36,092 bases of DNA from positions 1 to 36,092 of the forward strand of contig JAJFVE010000130.1 of the NCBI GenBank assembly GCA_021371965.1, written 5' to 3'. The notes beneath the pieces are model-generated. The model was given only the letters and a program-made list of their open reading frames with translations, made no database searches and was not told the DNA's origin. Position numbers and translations under genes: made by a program. Origin of the DNA: Planctomycetaceae bacterium. GTDB lineage: Bacteria > Planctomycetota > Phycisphaerae > SM23-33. Of this stretch, positions 1 to 7,168 are shown in pieces (the first letter of the stretch is position 1; each line of letters begins with the position of its first letter).

Positions 1-753
1 CTTGAGGAACTTCGCCTTGGCCACGTCGAGGTTGGCGATCAGGCCCGAAATGCTGCCGATGATGTACCCGTACATGCCCACCCCGAGCACCTGCACGACC
101 ATCGTATAGATAATCTGCACGTTGCTGTTGCGATCGGGCACGTAGTCGCCGTAACCGATCGTCGCCACCGTCGTCAGGCACCAATAGAGCGAGCGAATGT
201 ACGTGTCGACGGGCCCGCGACCACTCTCGGCCGCACCGATCAGAATCCATCCCAGCGCCATGAAGTGGCATATCAGCGTGAACCAGAAAGCGAAGACCGT
301 CAGTCGCATGATCGCGGGGTTGACGTACAGCGAACCGGAAACACCGCCCAGGGCCCGGCGAACCTTGAGAAGCTTCAGCAGGCGCAGCGCCCCAAGGATG
401 GCCGCCGCCCGCATGCCGCCGGCGACCAGTCCGTCGCCGGCCAGCGCAAGCAGCGGAACCGCCGCAATCACATCCACGGCAAACCAGCCCCGCAGATAGG
501 CCTTCATGTCGGGGACCTTGCCGCCGGCAGCCATCGCCGGGGCGCGGCGCCAGAGAAGATCCCCGACCAGGTCCAGGCAGAACAGGGCGGTGAAAAACCA
601 GTACATCGCACTGGGGGCCCCTGTGCCCAGAACGATCTCGTACGAGAGGCTCAACGAAGACGCCCACACCGCGGCCACGAGGATGAGATTCCACACCGTG
701 CCCAGCGCTATGGGGGAGTTCTTCTCTTGCTGCAGGTCGCTCATGCACGACAT
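1..753 (-). CDS. Voltage-gated potassium channel, N-terminal part (cut by window edge)
   Basis: The reading frame is open to the window edge and gives 251 residues. Visible parts: hydrophobic helices near residues 18-40 and 50-68, an EAG/CNG-type S2-S3 segment (YLRGWFAVDVIAAVP, about 86-100), an S4-like helix with regularly spaced basic residues (LRLLKLLKVRR, about 123-133), an S5 helix (about 150-174), a pore helix and the K+ selectivity filter TIGYGD (198-203), then S6 (about 213-240). This is the voltage-sensor plus pore layout of six-helix K+ channels in the inner membrane. In EAG/CNG relatives a cyclic-nucleotide-binding domain follows S6, which cannot be seen here. ATG at 753 is used; an in-frame ATG at 744 is an alternative, and neither has a strong ribosome binding site. 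The fusion to a regulatory C-terminus is unknown. Confidence 0.88.
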   Translation of the reverse strand, partial: MSCMSDLQQEKNSPIALGTVWNLILVAAVWASSLSLSYEIVLGTGAPSAMYWFFTALFCLDLVGDLLWRRAPAMAAGGKVPDMKAYLRGWFAVDVIAAVPLLALAGDGLVAGGMRAAAILGALRLLKLLKVRRALGGVSGSLYVNPAIMRLTVFAFWFTLICHFMALGWILIGAAESGRGPVDTYIRSLYWCLTTVATIGYGDYVPDRNSNVQIIYTMVVQVLGVGMYGYIIGSISGLIANLDVAKAKFLK

Positions 754-852
754 TATGCGCGAAAGAACCGTCTTTGCCGATACCCCAGATTTCCTGCGGC
801 GTTATAGATCATGGTCGACGATACTTTACGGCGACGCCACAGAGGACTGACG

Positions 853-2223
853 ATGACCAAGACCATACGCATCAATCCCGACGATCGCACGATCTTGACA
901 GGCTATTTCGCCCGCGTCGTCGGGCCGGTCGCCTCGGCCTGGACGAGCCCGGGCTCCCGCGGGTTCTGGCAGGGCTGGACCGGACCCGATCAGGGCTTCG
1001 ACTGGACGATCAACGTCCCCCGCGCCGGCCGCTACGCCATTGACGTGCTCGCCGAGGGCGGACCGCAGCGCCCGACGGTTGAAGTGACGGCCGCCGGCAA
1101 GACGTTCCCCGTGCGCCTCGGGCCGTACTGGGACCGCATCAGCGCCGGCGAGGTCGCCCTGCCCGCCGGGCGCAGCACGATCTCGCTGCGATCGACCGGC
1201 GAAACACAGCCGCTGAAGTTCATCTCGCTGGAACTGGTGCGCCCCGGCGTGGCGCGGCGCATCGAGACCGATGCGATGTCGCTGCGGGCCGACACATCCT
1301 GGATGGTCGACAAGACGTACGGCCTCATGTTCCACTGGGTCGGCGGCACGTACCCGCGCCGCGGGCCAAGCAAGCCCTATCGCCAGGCCGTCAACGACTT
1401 CCCGGTCAAGAAGTTTGCCGACACCGTCGCCTCGATGGGCGCCGGCTGGGTCTACGTCTGCACCACGCATGCGATCTATCACTGGCCCGGGCCTAACTCG
1501 GCGATCGACGCGATCCTCCGCGGCCGCACGTGCAAACGCGACCTGATCGGCGAACTCGCCCAGGCCCTGACCGACCGCGGCGTGCGCCTGGGGCTGTACT
1601 ATCATCCCGGCCACGACGATAAGCCCTGGTGGAACCGCGTGGGGTTCGATACGGCCGGGCGCGAGACGTTCTTCCGCACGTGGAAGAGGGTGATCGAAGA
1701 CGCCGGGCGGCGGTACGGAGAGCTGCTGGCGGGCTGGTGGTTTGACGACGGGATGCACAGTTACTACCACGCCGCCCCGCCGTGGAAAGACCTGCTGATC
1801 GCCGCCCGCGCGGGCAACCCGCAGCGCGTGGTGCTCTGGAACGCGTGGCTGGCGCCGAAGGTGACGTGGTACACCGACACGTCGAGTTGGGAGTCGTGGC
1901 TGACCAGCGACTTGATCTCCGGCGGCGGCAATCTGCCCGTCGGCGGCGACGGCCGCTTCATCGCCGGCCCGCAAAAAGGCCTGCAGGCGCACCTGACCAC
2001 ATTGATCCACCAAAGCTGGGGCCATCACAAACCCAACACGCCCATCAGCAAGTGCCAGTACACCACCGAGCAGTTGATCAAGTGGCTCCAAGAAGTCCGC
2101 AGCCGCAAGGCCGTCGTCTCGCTCAACCTCGAAATCTACCAGGACGGCAAGCTAGGCCCTGCCGACATCCGCCGCTTCCGCCAGATCCGCGCGGCGCTGG
2201 ATAAGAGCCACAGAGGAAGCTGA
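853..2223 (+). CDS. GH29-like (alpha-L-fucosidase family) glycoside hydrolase with N-terminal beta-sandwich
   Basis: 456 residues. ATG 853 is chosen because GAGG at 842-845 sits at the right distance; a longer in-frame start at 811 lacks this. Residues about 15-132 look like a carbohydrate-binding beta-sandwich (FDWTINVPRAGRYAIDV, then a LxFISLELVRPG ending). Residues about 150-400 resemble the GH29 TIM barrel: GLMFHW, a strand ending VYVCTTHAIYHW where fucosidases have KHHDGF, RDLIGEL, RGVRLGLYYHPGHD, and GWWFDDG, whose Asp (298) lies where the GH29 nucleophile Asp is found. Family knowledge: GH29 enzymes release alpha-L-fucose by a retaining mechanism. The substrate here is inferred only, because the HHDGF motif is not kept. 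There is no signal peptide, so it is probably cytoplasmic. It is divergent from the channel gene and lies head-on to the gene at 2285-2665. Confidence 0.75.
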   Translation: MTKTIRINPDDRTILTGYFARVVGPVASAWTSPGSRGFWQGWTGPDQGFDWTINVPRAGRYAIDVLAEGGPQRPTVEVTAAGKTFPVRLGPYWDRISAGEVALPAGRSTISLRSTGETQPLKFISLELVRPGVARRIETDAMSLRADTSWMVDKTYGLMFHWVGGTYPRRGPSKPYRQAVNDFPVKKFADTVASMGAGWVYVCTTHAIYHWPGPNSAIDAILRGRTCKRDLIGELAQALTDRGVRLGLYYHPGHDDKPWWNRVGFDTAGRETFFRTWKRVIEDAGRRYGELLAGWWFDDGMHSYYHAAPPWKDLLIAARAGNPQRVVLWNAWLAPKVTWYTDTSSWESWLTSDLISGGGNLPVGGDGRFIAGPQKGLQAHLTTLIHQSWGHHKPNTPISKCQYTTEQLIKWLQEVRSRKAVVSLNLEIYQDGKLGPADIRRFRQIRAALDKSHRGS

Positions 2224-2284
2224 GGGAGCAGAGGCTCGCGATACCGGGAGAAGCTACACACCGTCTCCTCGAATCTCCGCGGTT

Positions 2285-2665
2285 TCAGGTTTCGTCTGAT
2301 GGAATGGAGGCGAGCGCGACGATTATTGGCAGCTCGCGATCCTCGTGTTCCACTCTCAGATAGAGGTTTCTTTCTTTCCAAACCGCAATCTTAATTCCGA
2401 TGGCCCATTCGGGGAAATCGTCTGCACCAACCTCAAATGCTTGCGGTTCTGCCCCGACAGCAGAACTAACCTGGCGACTCAACGATTGGAATGCAGCCTC
2501 ATATTCCGGGTATATTCGCTCACTCAAGTCGTAGTTCTTTGCATCATAAAAATCATTTGAGACAACAAAGTAGATTTCTTTCTCGTTGCCGGAGGTTATC
2601 TCACGGATGCAATCCGGGATACCTCGCGGCTCCACGAATTGACAATGTGGTAGTGCTTTTTCCAT
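2285..2665 (-). CDS. Small acidic hypothetical protein
   Basis: 126 residues, not recognised. It is soluble, acidic, with no signal peptide or membrane segment. Alternating hydrophobic stretches (KEIYFVVSNDFYD, WAIGIKIAVW, NLYLRVEHED, LPIIVALASI) suggest an alpha/beta fold. Its base composition is visibly more AT-rich than the flanking glycosidase genes, which together with the lack of family resemblance suggests acquisition. GGAGA lies directly before the ATG, closer than ideal. The gene ends 61 bp from the GH29-like gene (convergent) and starts 28 bp downstream of the GH42 stop on the same strand, so it could be read from that transcript. It is like the small low-GC genes at 12164-14546 in size and composition but shows no clear sequence similarity to them. 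Confidence 0.6.
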   Translation of the reverse strand: MEKALPHCQFVEPRGIPDCIREITSGNEKEIYFVVSNDFYDAKNYDLSERIYPEYEAAFQSLSRQVSSAVGAEPQAFEVGADDFPEWAIGIKIAVWKERNLYLRVEHEDRELPIIVALASIPSDET

Positions 2666-2693
2666 TCTCCGCTGCTCTGCTTATCTAAGCCCG

Positions 2694-4670
2694 CTACAGC
2701 TTCACTACCGCCACGCCGAATCTTGGCAGTTCGATGGACTTTTTCGTCATCGCTCCGGTCAGCAGTTCTTTTTTGCCGGCGGGCACGAAGACGATCTTGG
2801 ACTCTTCGGTGTAGTTCATCAGGAACAGCAGCTTCTTGCCGGCGCCTTCGCGGATGGAGGCTTCCACGCCCGGCGGCGGGGTGACGACCGGGCGGATCTT
2901 TGCGTCAGCCAGCAGAGCGGCGATTAACTTCACGTAGAACTCGGGCTCTTTCACCACCGTGCCGCAGTACCAGCCGATGCCCTTGCCGTAAACGTTGCGA
3001 GTGACGGCCGCAAACTTCTTCATGTGCCACGGCTCATAGCCCACCAACGTCTCGGCGCCCTTGGCGGTCACCCAGTCGGCGCCTTGCGTGGCAGTGAAGG
3101 CCCCGGCCAGGAGGTCGTCCGTGCCGGTCATCGCATACCCTTCGGGAAGCGTGCTTTCGTACTCTTCGATCTCGATGCCCAGCGCGGCGCTGAGCAGGCC
3201 CGGCAGCGTGCGCGCGTGGCAGAGGCTCGTCTCGTCCTTGACGCCGGTTCGGATGTCGCAGCAGAACACGCCGCCGGCTTTGACGAACGCGTCGACCTGC
3301 TTGGCCGCCGCGTCGGGCATGACGTACCAGTCCGGCGCGAAGACCAGCTTGTAGGGCGTCAGGTCGTCGCCAGGTTGGATGATGTCGGCATTGACGCCGG
3401 CCGCAAGCAGCGCGTTGTAGTACCGCTTGACGGCGGCCATGTAGCTGTTGCCGCTGAAACCCGGCTGCATGTCGACGGCCCAGCGGCTGTCGTAGCTGTA
3501 GATGAAGGCGACCTTGGGCTTGACGGTCGTGCCGGCCAGGTGCTTCTCGATCTTGCGCAGCTCGCGGGCGATGGCGGCCGTCTCGCGGTATCGCCGCAGC
3601 GGCTTGCCGTCATGGCCGAGAATGCCGTGCCAGTACTGCTCGCGCCCGGCTGTGCACGCCCGCCAGCGGAACCAGATGTACCCCTCGCAGCCATGGGCAA
3701 ACTGCTGGAACGCCCAGGTCTGCATCTCGCCGGGGCGCGGGGCGCGCCCGTACGTGCCCCAGCCGTGCGGGCCGGAACTGGTCTCCATGATCCAGAAGTT
3801 CTTCTTCTTGCAGCCGCGCATGAGGTCGGCCGCCAGGGCGGGCCCGTCAGCCATCCCGCCGCCGTAGAACAGCGGATAGCTGTCCCAACTGACGTGGTCG
3901 AGGTCTTCGCTGAGCTGGAAGTAGTTCAGCCCGCCGTAGCCGTAGCCCATGAGGTTGTGCGTGATGAAGTGCTTGGGGCAAACCTCGCGCAGGATCTGCA
4001 CCTGGTCGCGCTGGAAGCGCACGTTCTGCCAGGTGTAGAACCGCTTCCATTCCAGGCCCAGGCTGGGGTTGTGCGACCCGTCGGCGGCGGGCAGCTCGAT
4101 CTCTTCCCACGTCTTGACGTAGTGGCCCCAGAAGTGCTTGCCCATCGCCTTGTTGAAGGCGTCGATGGTGCCGTAGCGGCTGCGCAGGAAGTCCTGGAAG
4201 TCGCGCCGGCACGAATGGCACCAGCAGACCGTGCCGCCGAACTCGTTGTCGGTCTGCCAGCCGATGACGTTGGGGTGTGCGGCGTAATGCTCGGCCATCG
4301 CACGCGTGATGCGCTGCGACATCAGGCGGAACGTGCCGCTGGAATAGCACTGGTCCTTGCGGACGCCCCACTCGACGCGGGCCGCCCCGGGCCCGCCCTG
4401 GGCCATCACCTCGGGATACTTTTCCTTCATCCACGCCGGCACGATGGCCGTGGGCGTGCAGAGGATCGCCGAGACGCCGTTCTTGCCCAGCACCTCCAGC
4501 GACTCGTCGAGCCAGGCGAAGTCGTAGCGCCCTTCCTCGGGCTCCATCATCACCCAGGCGAACTCCGCCAGGCGCGTAACGTTGAAGCCGGCCTTCTTCA
4601 TCAGGCCCGCATCGATTGGCCAGCGTTTCTTGTCCCAGTGCTCGGGGTAATAGTCGGCGCCGATGTACAT
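2694..4670 (-). CDS. Beta-galactosidase, glycoside hydrolase family 42
   Basis: 658 residues, normal length for GH42. It opens with MYIGADYYPEHW, typical of the family barrel. The acid/base Glu is E143 in QTDNEFG and the nucleophile Glu is E296 in IMETSSGP. Cys 108, 149, 151 and 154 (CWCHSC) match the zinc-binding cluster found in many GH42 enzymes. After the barrel come a trimerisation, flavodoxin-like domain (about 395-590) and a small C-terminal beta domain. ATG 4670 is used because GGAGA precedes it by about 7 bases; an upstream in-frame ATG at 4730 adds residues with no family match. No signal peptide: it probably hydrolyses imported beta-galactosides in the cytoplasm. It is divergent from the beta-helix gene at 4898. 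Confidence 0.93.
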   Translation of the reverse strand: MYIGADYYPEHWDKKRWPIDAGLMKKAGFNVTRLAEFAWVMMEPEEGRYDFAWLDESLEVLGKNGVSAILCTPTAIVPAWMKEKYPEVMAQGGPGAARVEWGVRKDQCYSSGTFRLMSQRITRAMAEHYAAHPNVIGWQTDNEFGGTVCWCHSCRRDFQDFLRSRYGTIDAFNKAMGKHFWGHYVKTWEEIELPAADGSHNPSLGLEWKRFYTWQNVRFQRDQVQILREVCPKHFITHNLMGYGYGGLNYFQLSEDLDHVSWDSYPLFYGGGMADGPALAADLMRGCKKKNFWIMETSSGPHGWGTYGRAPRPGEMQTWAFQQFAHGCEGYIWFRWRACTAGREQYWHGILGHDGKPLRRYRETAAIARELRKIEKHLAGTTVKPKVAFIYSYDSRWAVDMQPGFSGNSYMAAVKRYYNALLAAGVNADIIQPGDDLTPYKLVFAPDWYVMPDAAAKQVDAFVKAGGVFCCDIRTGVKDETSLCHARTLPGLLSAALGIEIEEYESTLPEGYAMTGTDDLLAGAFTATQGADWVTAKGAETLVGYEPWHMKKFAAVTRNVYGKGIGWYCGTVVKEPEFYVKLIAALLADAKIRPVVTPPPGVEASIREGAGKKLLFLMNYTEESKIVFVPAGKKELLTGAMTKKSIELPRFGVAVVKL

Positions 4671-4712
4671 GGTCGTCTCCTTAGCAAGGCCAAGAGCATA
4701 CAAGGGGCATCG

Positions 4713-4732
4713 CCAATTTCCAATTTCCAATT
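4713..4732. repeat. Short tandem repeat, 7-bp unit
   Basis: The unit CCAATTT is repeated almost three times in the intergenic space upstream of the GH42 gene. It is AT-rich against a GC-rich background and is not part of a gene. It could affect promoter spacing for either divergent gene, but nothing in the sequence shows this directly. Confidence 0.6.
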
Positions 4733-4765
4733 GCTCATTGCCTCTAACCTCGGCCGCGCCGCATG

Positions 4766-4860
4766 TGGAGTGCGGCGGCAGCAGCCGCCGCTTTCGATGT
4801 TGTTGCGGGCGCGAGCATCCCAGAAACAGCCAAAGCGGCAGCTAAGGCTGCCGCACTCCA
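4766..4860. repeat. Miniature palindromic element between divergent genes
   Basis: A 95-bp segment bounded by a perfect 10-bp inverted repeat (TGGAGTGCGG at 4766 and its complement ending at 4860). Just inside each end are further hairpins: GCGGCGGC with GCCGCCGC on the left and GCGGCAG with CTGCCGC on the right. It encodes nothing convincing. It sits just upstream of the true start of the beta-helix gene (4898) and creates a false in-frame N-terminal extension. The structure is that of a non-autonomous, hairpin-forming dispersed repeat. No second copy was seen in this window. Confidence 0.65.
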
Positions 4861-4897
4861 TAAGGAACGTTCGCGGGCGCGGGGGGTTTCAAAGCCT

Positions 4898-6892
4898 ATG
4901 AAAACTGCAATGATATCATTGGCTTTAAATCTTGTATTGGCCGCCGGGGCGGGCGCGGCGGAGATTTGCGTCAGCCCCGCCGGCAACGACGCCAACGCCG
5001 GCACGAAGGATAAACCCCTCGCCACGCCGACGGCCGCTCGCGATGCGGTGCGGAAACTCATCGCGGCCGGGCTTAAGGAGAACATCACCGTCCTGATTGC
5101 GCCGGGCGTGTACTACCTGCCGCAGGGGCTGGCGCTGGAATCCGCCGACAGCGGCAGCGAGGCCTTCAGCGTCACCTACGCCGGTGCCGACGAAGCCCAC
5201 GCGCCGGTGCTCCTCGGCGGCGGGCCGGTCACGAACCTCAAACCGTACAAGGACAAGATCTGGATCGGCGACCTGCCGCAAGGCGCGCAGCCGAAAGTCG
5301 CCACCGAGAACAACCAGTGGCTCACGCTCGCTCGCGACCCCAACGACGGCTACCACCGCACGCAGGCGGCTTCGGGCGAAAAAGCCTTCATCTACAAGGG
5401 TGACCTCTTTGGCGCCATGGCCGGGCAGGATGTTTCCAGCGGCTGGGTGAATGTCTGGCCGGGGCAGGGATGGTTCAATCACGTCTGGCAGATCACCGCG
5501 CTGGACCCCAAGACCCGCAGCGTCGGCTTCGTGCGCACCAGCGGCATGGGCGGGCCGGTCGCGGCCAACAACCGCTTCTACCTCATGAACCTGCTGGGCC
5601 TGCTCGACAAGAGCGGCGAGTGCGTGATCGACGTCGCCGCGGGCAAGTTCTACGTCTGGCCGGGCCGGGGCGAGGCGGCAGAGAACGCTTACGCCGTCGT
5701 CACGGCAGAGAACGTCCTCAGCATACGCGGGCGCGACGATGCGCCCGTGCGCAACGTCCACCTGCGCAACCTGGACCTGAGCGTGGCCGCCGGCGAGGCG
5801 GTCTTCATCACCAACGCCCAGGACTGCTCGATCCGCGCCTGCCGCATCGCCAACTGCTGGGGCCAGGGCGTTTCGGTCTGGCAGGCCAATCGCCGCATCA
5901 CCATCGCCGACAGCGAGATCGCCTTCACCGGCGACCGCGGCGTGCATCTGCGCGGGGCCAATTGGAAAGGGCCGGACATCAGCAGCCATCACGTGGTGGA
6001 GAACTGCCACATCCATCACGTCGGTCGCGTGGTGCATACGTCGGCCGGCGTGCAGATCTTCCAGAGCGGGCACAACCGCGTCGTACACAACCACATCCAC
6101 GACAGCCCGCGCTACGGCGCGAGCATCAAGGGCCTGGCGCTGCGGTCGATGAACGAGAGCGACCAGACCAAGGCCCGGCGGTTTGAATTGCTGCACGCCC
6201 GCAACAACGTGCTGGCGTACAACCACATTCACCACGTCTGCCTCGACAGCGAAGACTGCGGCGCGATGGAGAGCTGGGGGCCGGGCAAGGACAACGTCTA
6301 TGATCACAACCTGATCCACGACGTTGGCACGGGGCACGTGCTGCTGATCTGCGGGATCTATCTCGACGATTCGTCGAACTATTTCACCGTCACCAACAAC
6401 GTCGTCTACGCCGTCAACGGGTCGGGGCACATTCAGCAGATCTACGCCAAGGGCATCCACAACACGATCGAGAACAATATTTTCGTCGCCGGCCGCACGG
6501 GCTCGGCCATCCGCTCCAAGAGTTCGGGCGAGGTCGGCTTCCACACGTACCGCCGCAACATCATCTGGTTCGACCAGCCGGACGGCCCGCTGTTTCAGTT
6601 CGACGACTGGGACAAAGACCGCATCACCGAGTGCGATTACAACCTGTACTTCAACATCTCCGGCAAGCTGCGCATCGCGGGGCGGACGTCGTACCGCGGC
6701 CCCTTCCCCGGCACGTGGACGCAGGCGTACGACAAGCACAGCGTGGTGGCCGATCCGAAGTTCGTCGACGTGTCAAAGCGGGACTACCGCCTGCAGGACG
6801 ATTCGCCGGCGCTGAAGCTGGGGATCAAGTCCGTCGACGTGCGCAGCGCCGGATTGACCGACAAGTTTCCCAAGCGATTGGCACGCGAATAG
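4898..6892 (+). CDS. Exported right-handed beta-helix protein, GH141-like
   Basis: 664 residues. ATG 4898 gives a signal peptide (MKTAMISLALNLVLAAGAGA) cleaved before EICVSP; the upstream in-frame extension runs through a palindromic repeat and is rejected. The mature N-terminus has the (I/L)xVSPxGxDxNxG...PLATPTAARDAVR pattern of secreted parallel beta-helix glycan-active proteins. Then come TVLIAPGVYYL, DSGSEAFSVTYAG and VLLGGG, followed by many beta-helix coils with Asn/His-rich turns (ENCHIHHVGR, VVHNHIHDSP, LAYNHIHHV, YDHNLIHDVG, IENNIFVAGR). The C-terminus has the common tail VADPKFVD...DYRLQDDSPALKLG. By resemblance it may act on plant or algal polysaccharide in the GH141 manner, but catalytic residues cannot be assigned. 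It is a paralogue of the gene at 10105. Confidence 0.85.
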   Translation: MKTAMISLALNLVLAAGAGAAEICVSPAGNDANAGTKDKPLATPTAARDAVRKLIAAGLKENITVLIAPGVYYLPQGLALESADSGSEAFSVTYAGADEAHAPVLLGGGPVTNLKPYKDKIWIGDLPQGAQPKVATENNQWLTLARDPNDGYHRTQAASGEKAFIYKGDLFGAMAGQDVSSGWVNVWPGQGWFNHVWQITALDPKTRSVGFVRTSGMGGPVAANNRFYLMNLLGLLDKSGECVIDVAAGKFYVWPGRGEAAENAYAVVTAENVLSIRGRDDAPVRNVHLRNLDLSVAAGEAVFITNAQDCSIRACRIANCWGQGVSVWQANRRITIADSEIAFTGDRGVHLRGANWKGPDISSHHVVENCHIHHVGRVVHTSAGVQIFQSGHNRVVHNHIHDSPRYGASIKGLALRSMNESDQTKARRFELLHARNNVLAYNHIHHVCLDSEDCGAMESWGPGKDNVYDHNLIHDVGTGHVLLICGIYLDDSSNYFTVTNNVVYAVNGSGHIQQIYAKGIHNTIENNIFVAGRTGSAIRSKSSGEVGFHTYRRNIIWFDQPDGPLFQFDDWDKDRITECDYNLYFNISGKLRIAGRTSYRGPFPGTWTQAYDKHSVVADPKFVDVSKRDYRLQDDSPALKLGIKSVDVRSAGLTDKFPKRLARE

Positions 6893-7001
6893 GGTGGCAT
6901 GGCGACACGCGTTTCTGTTTCACGCGGGTCGCCATGGACGGCTGTGGACGCGCCCCGTGCCTCATGGCGACCCCGGTAAAACTGGTGTCGCCATGCCACC
7001 C
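6892..7001. repeat. Nested palindrome element, 110 bp
   Basis: Outer arms are a perfect 17-bp inverted repeat (GGGTGGCATGGCGACAC at 6892-6908 and its complement ending at 7001). Inner arms are a perfect 11-bp inverted repeat (GGGTCGCCATG at 6926-6936 and its complement at 6963-6973). The first base is the last base of the stop codon of the preceding gene. It could fold into one long imperfect hairpin in RNA and may end transcription from either side, but there is no U-tract. It is different in sequence from the adjacent element at 7019-7117. Confidence 0.75.
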
Positions 7002-7018
7002 GCCGCGGGAGTAGTGAA

Positions 7019-7117
7019 GGGTGCCGTGGCGGGCAGGCCCGAAGGGCCAACAGCCACGATCCCTGATCTTCCGGCCCGTCGTGGCTGTCGGCCTGAAGGC
7101 CTCCCGCCACGGCACCC
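7019..7117. repeat. Nested palindrome family, copy A
   Basis: Outer arms: perfect 15-bp inverted repeat GGGTGCCGTGGCGGG at 7019-7033 and its complement ending at 7117. Inner arms: perfect 10-bp repeat ACAGCCACGA with TCGTGGCTGT. Related copies lie at 18964-19066 and 23557-23649. The arms are conserved between copies while the central loop differs (about 19, 22 and 12 bases), so structure appears to be kept more than sequence. All three copies are intergenic and each lies beside a PQQ-like gene. Confidence 0.8.
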
Positions 7118-7120
7118 GCT

Positions 7121-7152
7121 CGTTCTCGTCCTCGTCGTCGTCCTCGTCGTCG
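7121..7152. repeat. CTCGTC/TCG microsatellite
   Basis: A run of CGT/TCG/CTC triplets fills the space between the palindrome at 7019-7117 and the stop codon of the PQQ-like gene at 7169. Read on the minus strand just after that stop codon it would code mainly for Asp and Glu, so loss of the stop codon would add an acidic tail. It is probably slippage-prone. Confidence 0.45.
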
Positions 7153-7168
7153 GTTTTCTCTTCTCGGA

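Noticed and set aside
3024..4901. Long open frame of 625 codons opposite the GH42 gene
   Set aside because: It is the mirror of a well-supported GH42 gene in GC-rich DNA; the translation is Arg/Ala/Val-rich with no domain.
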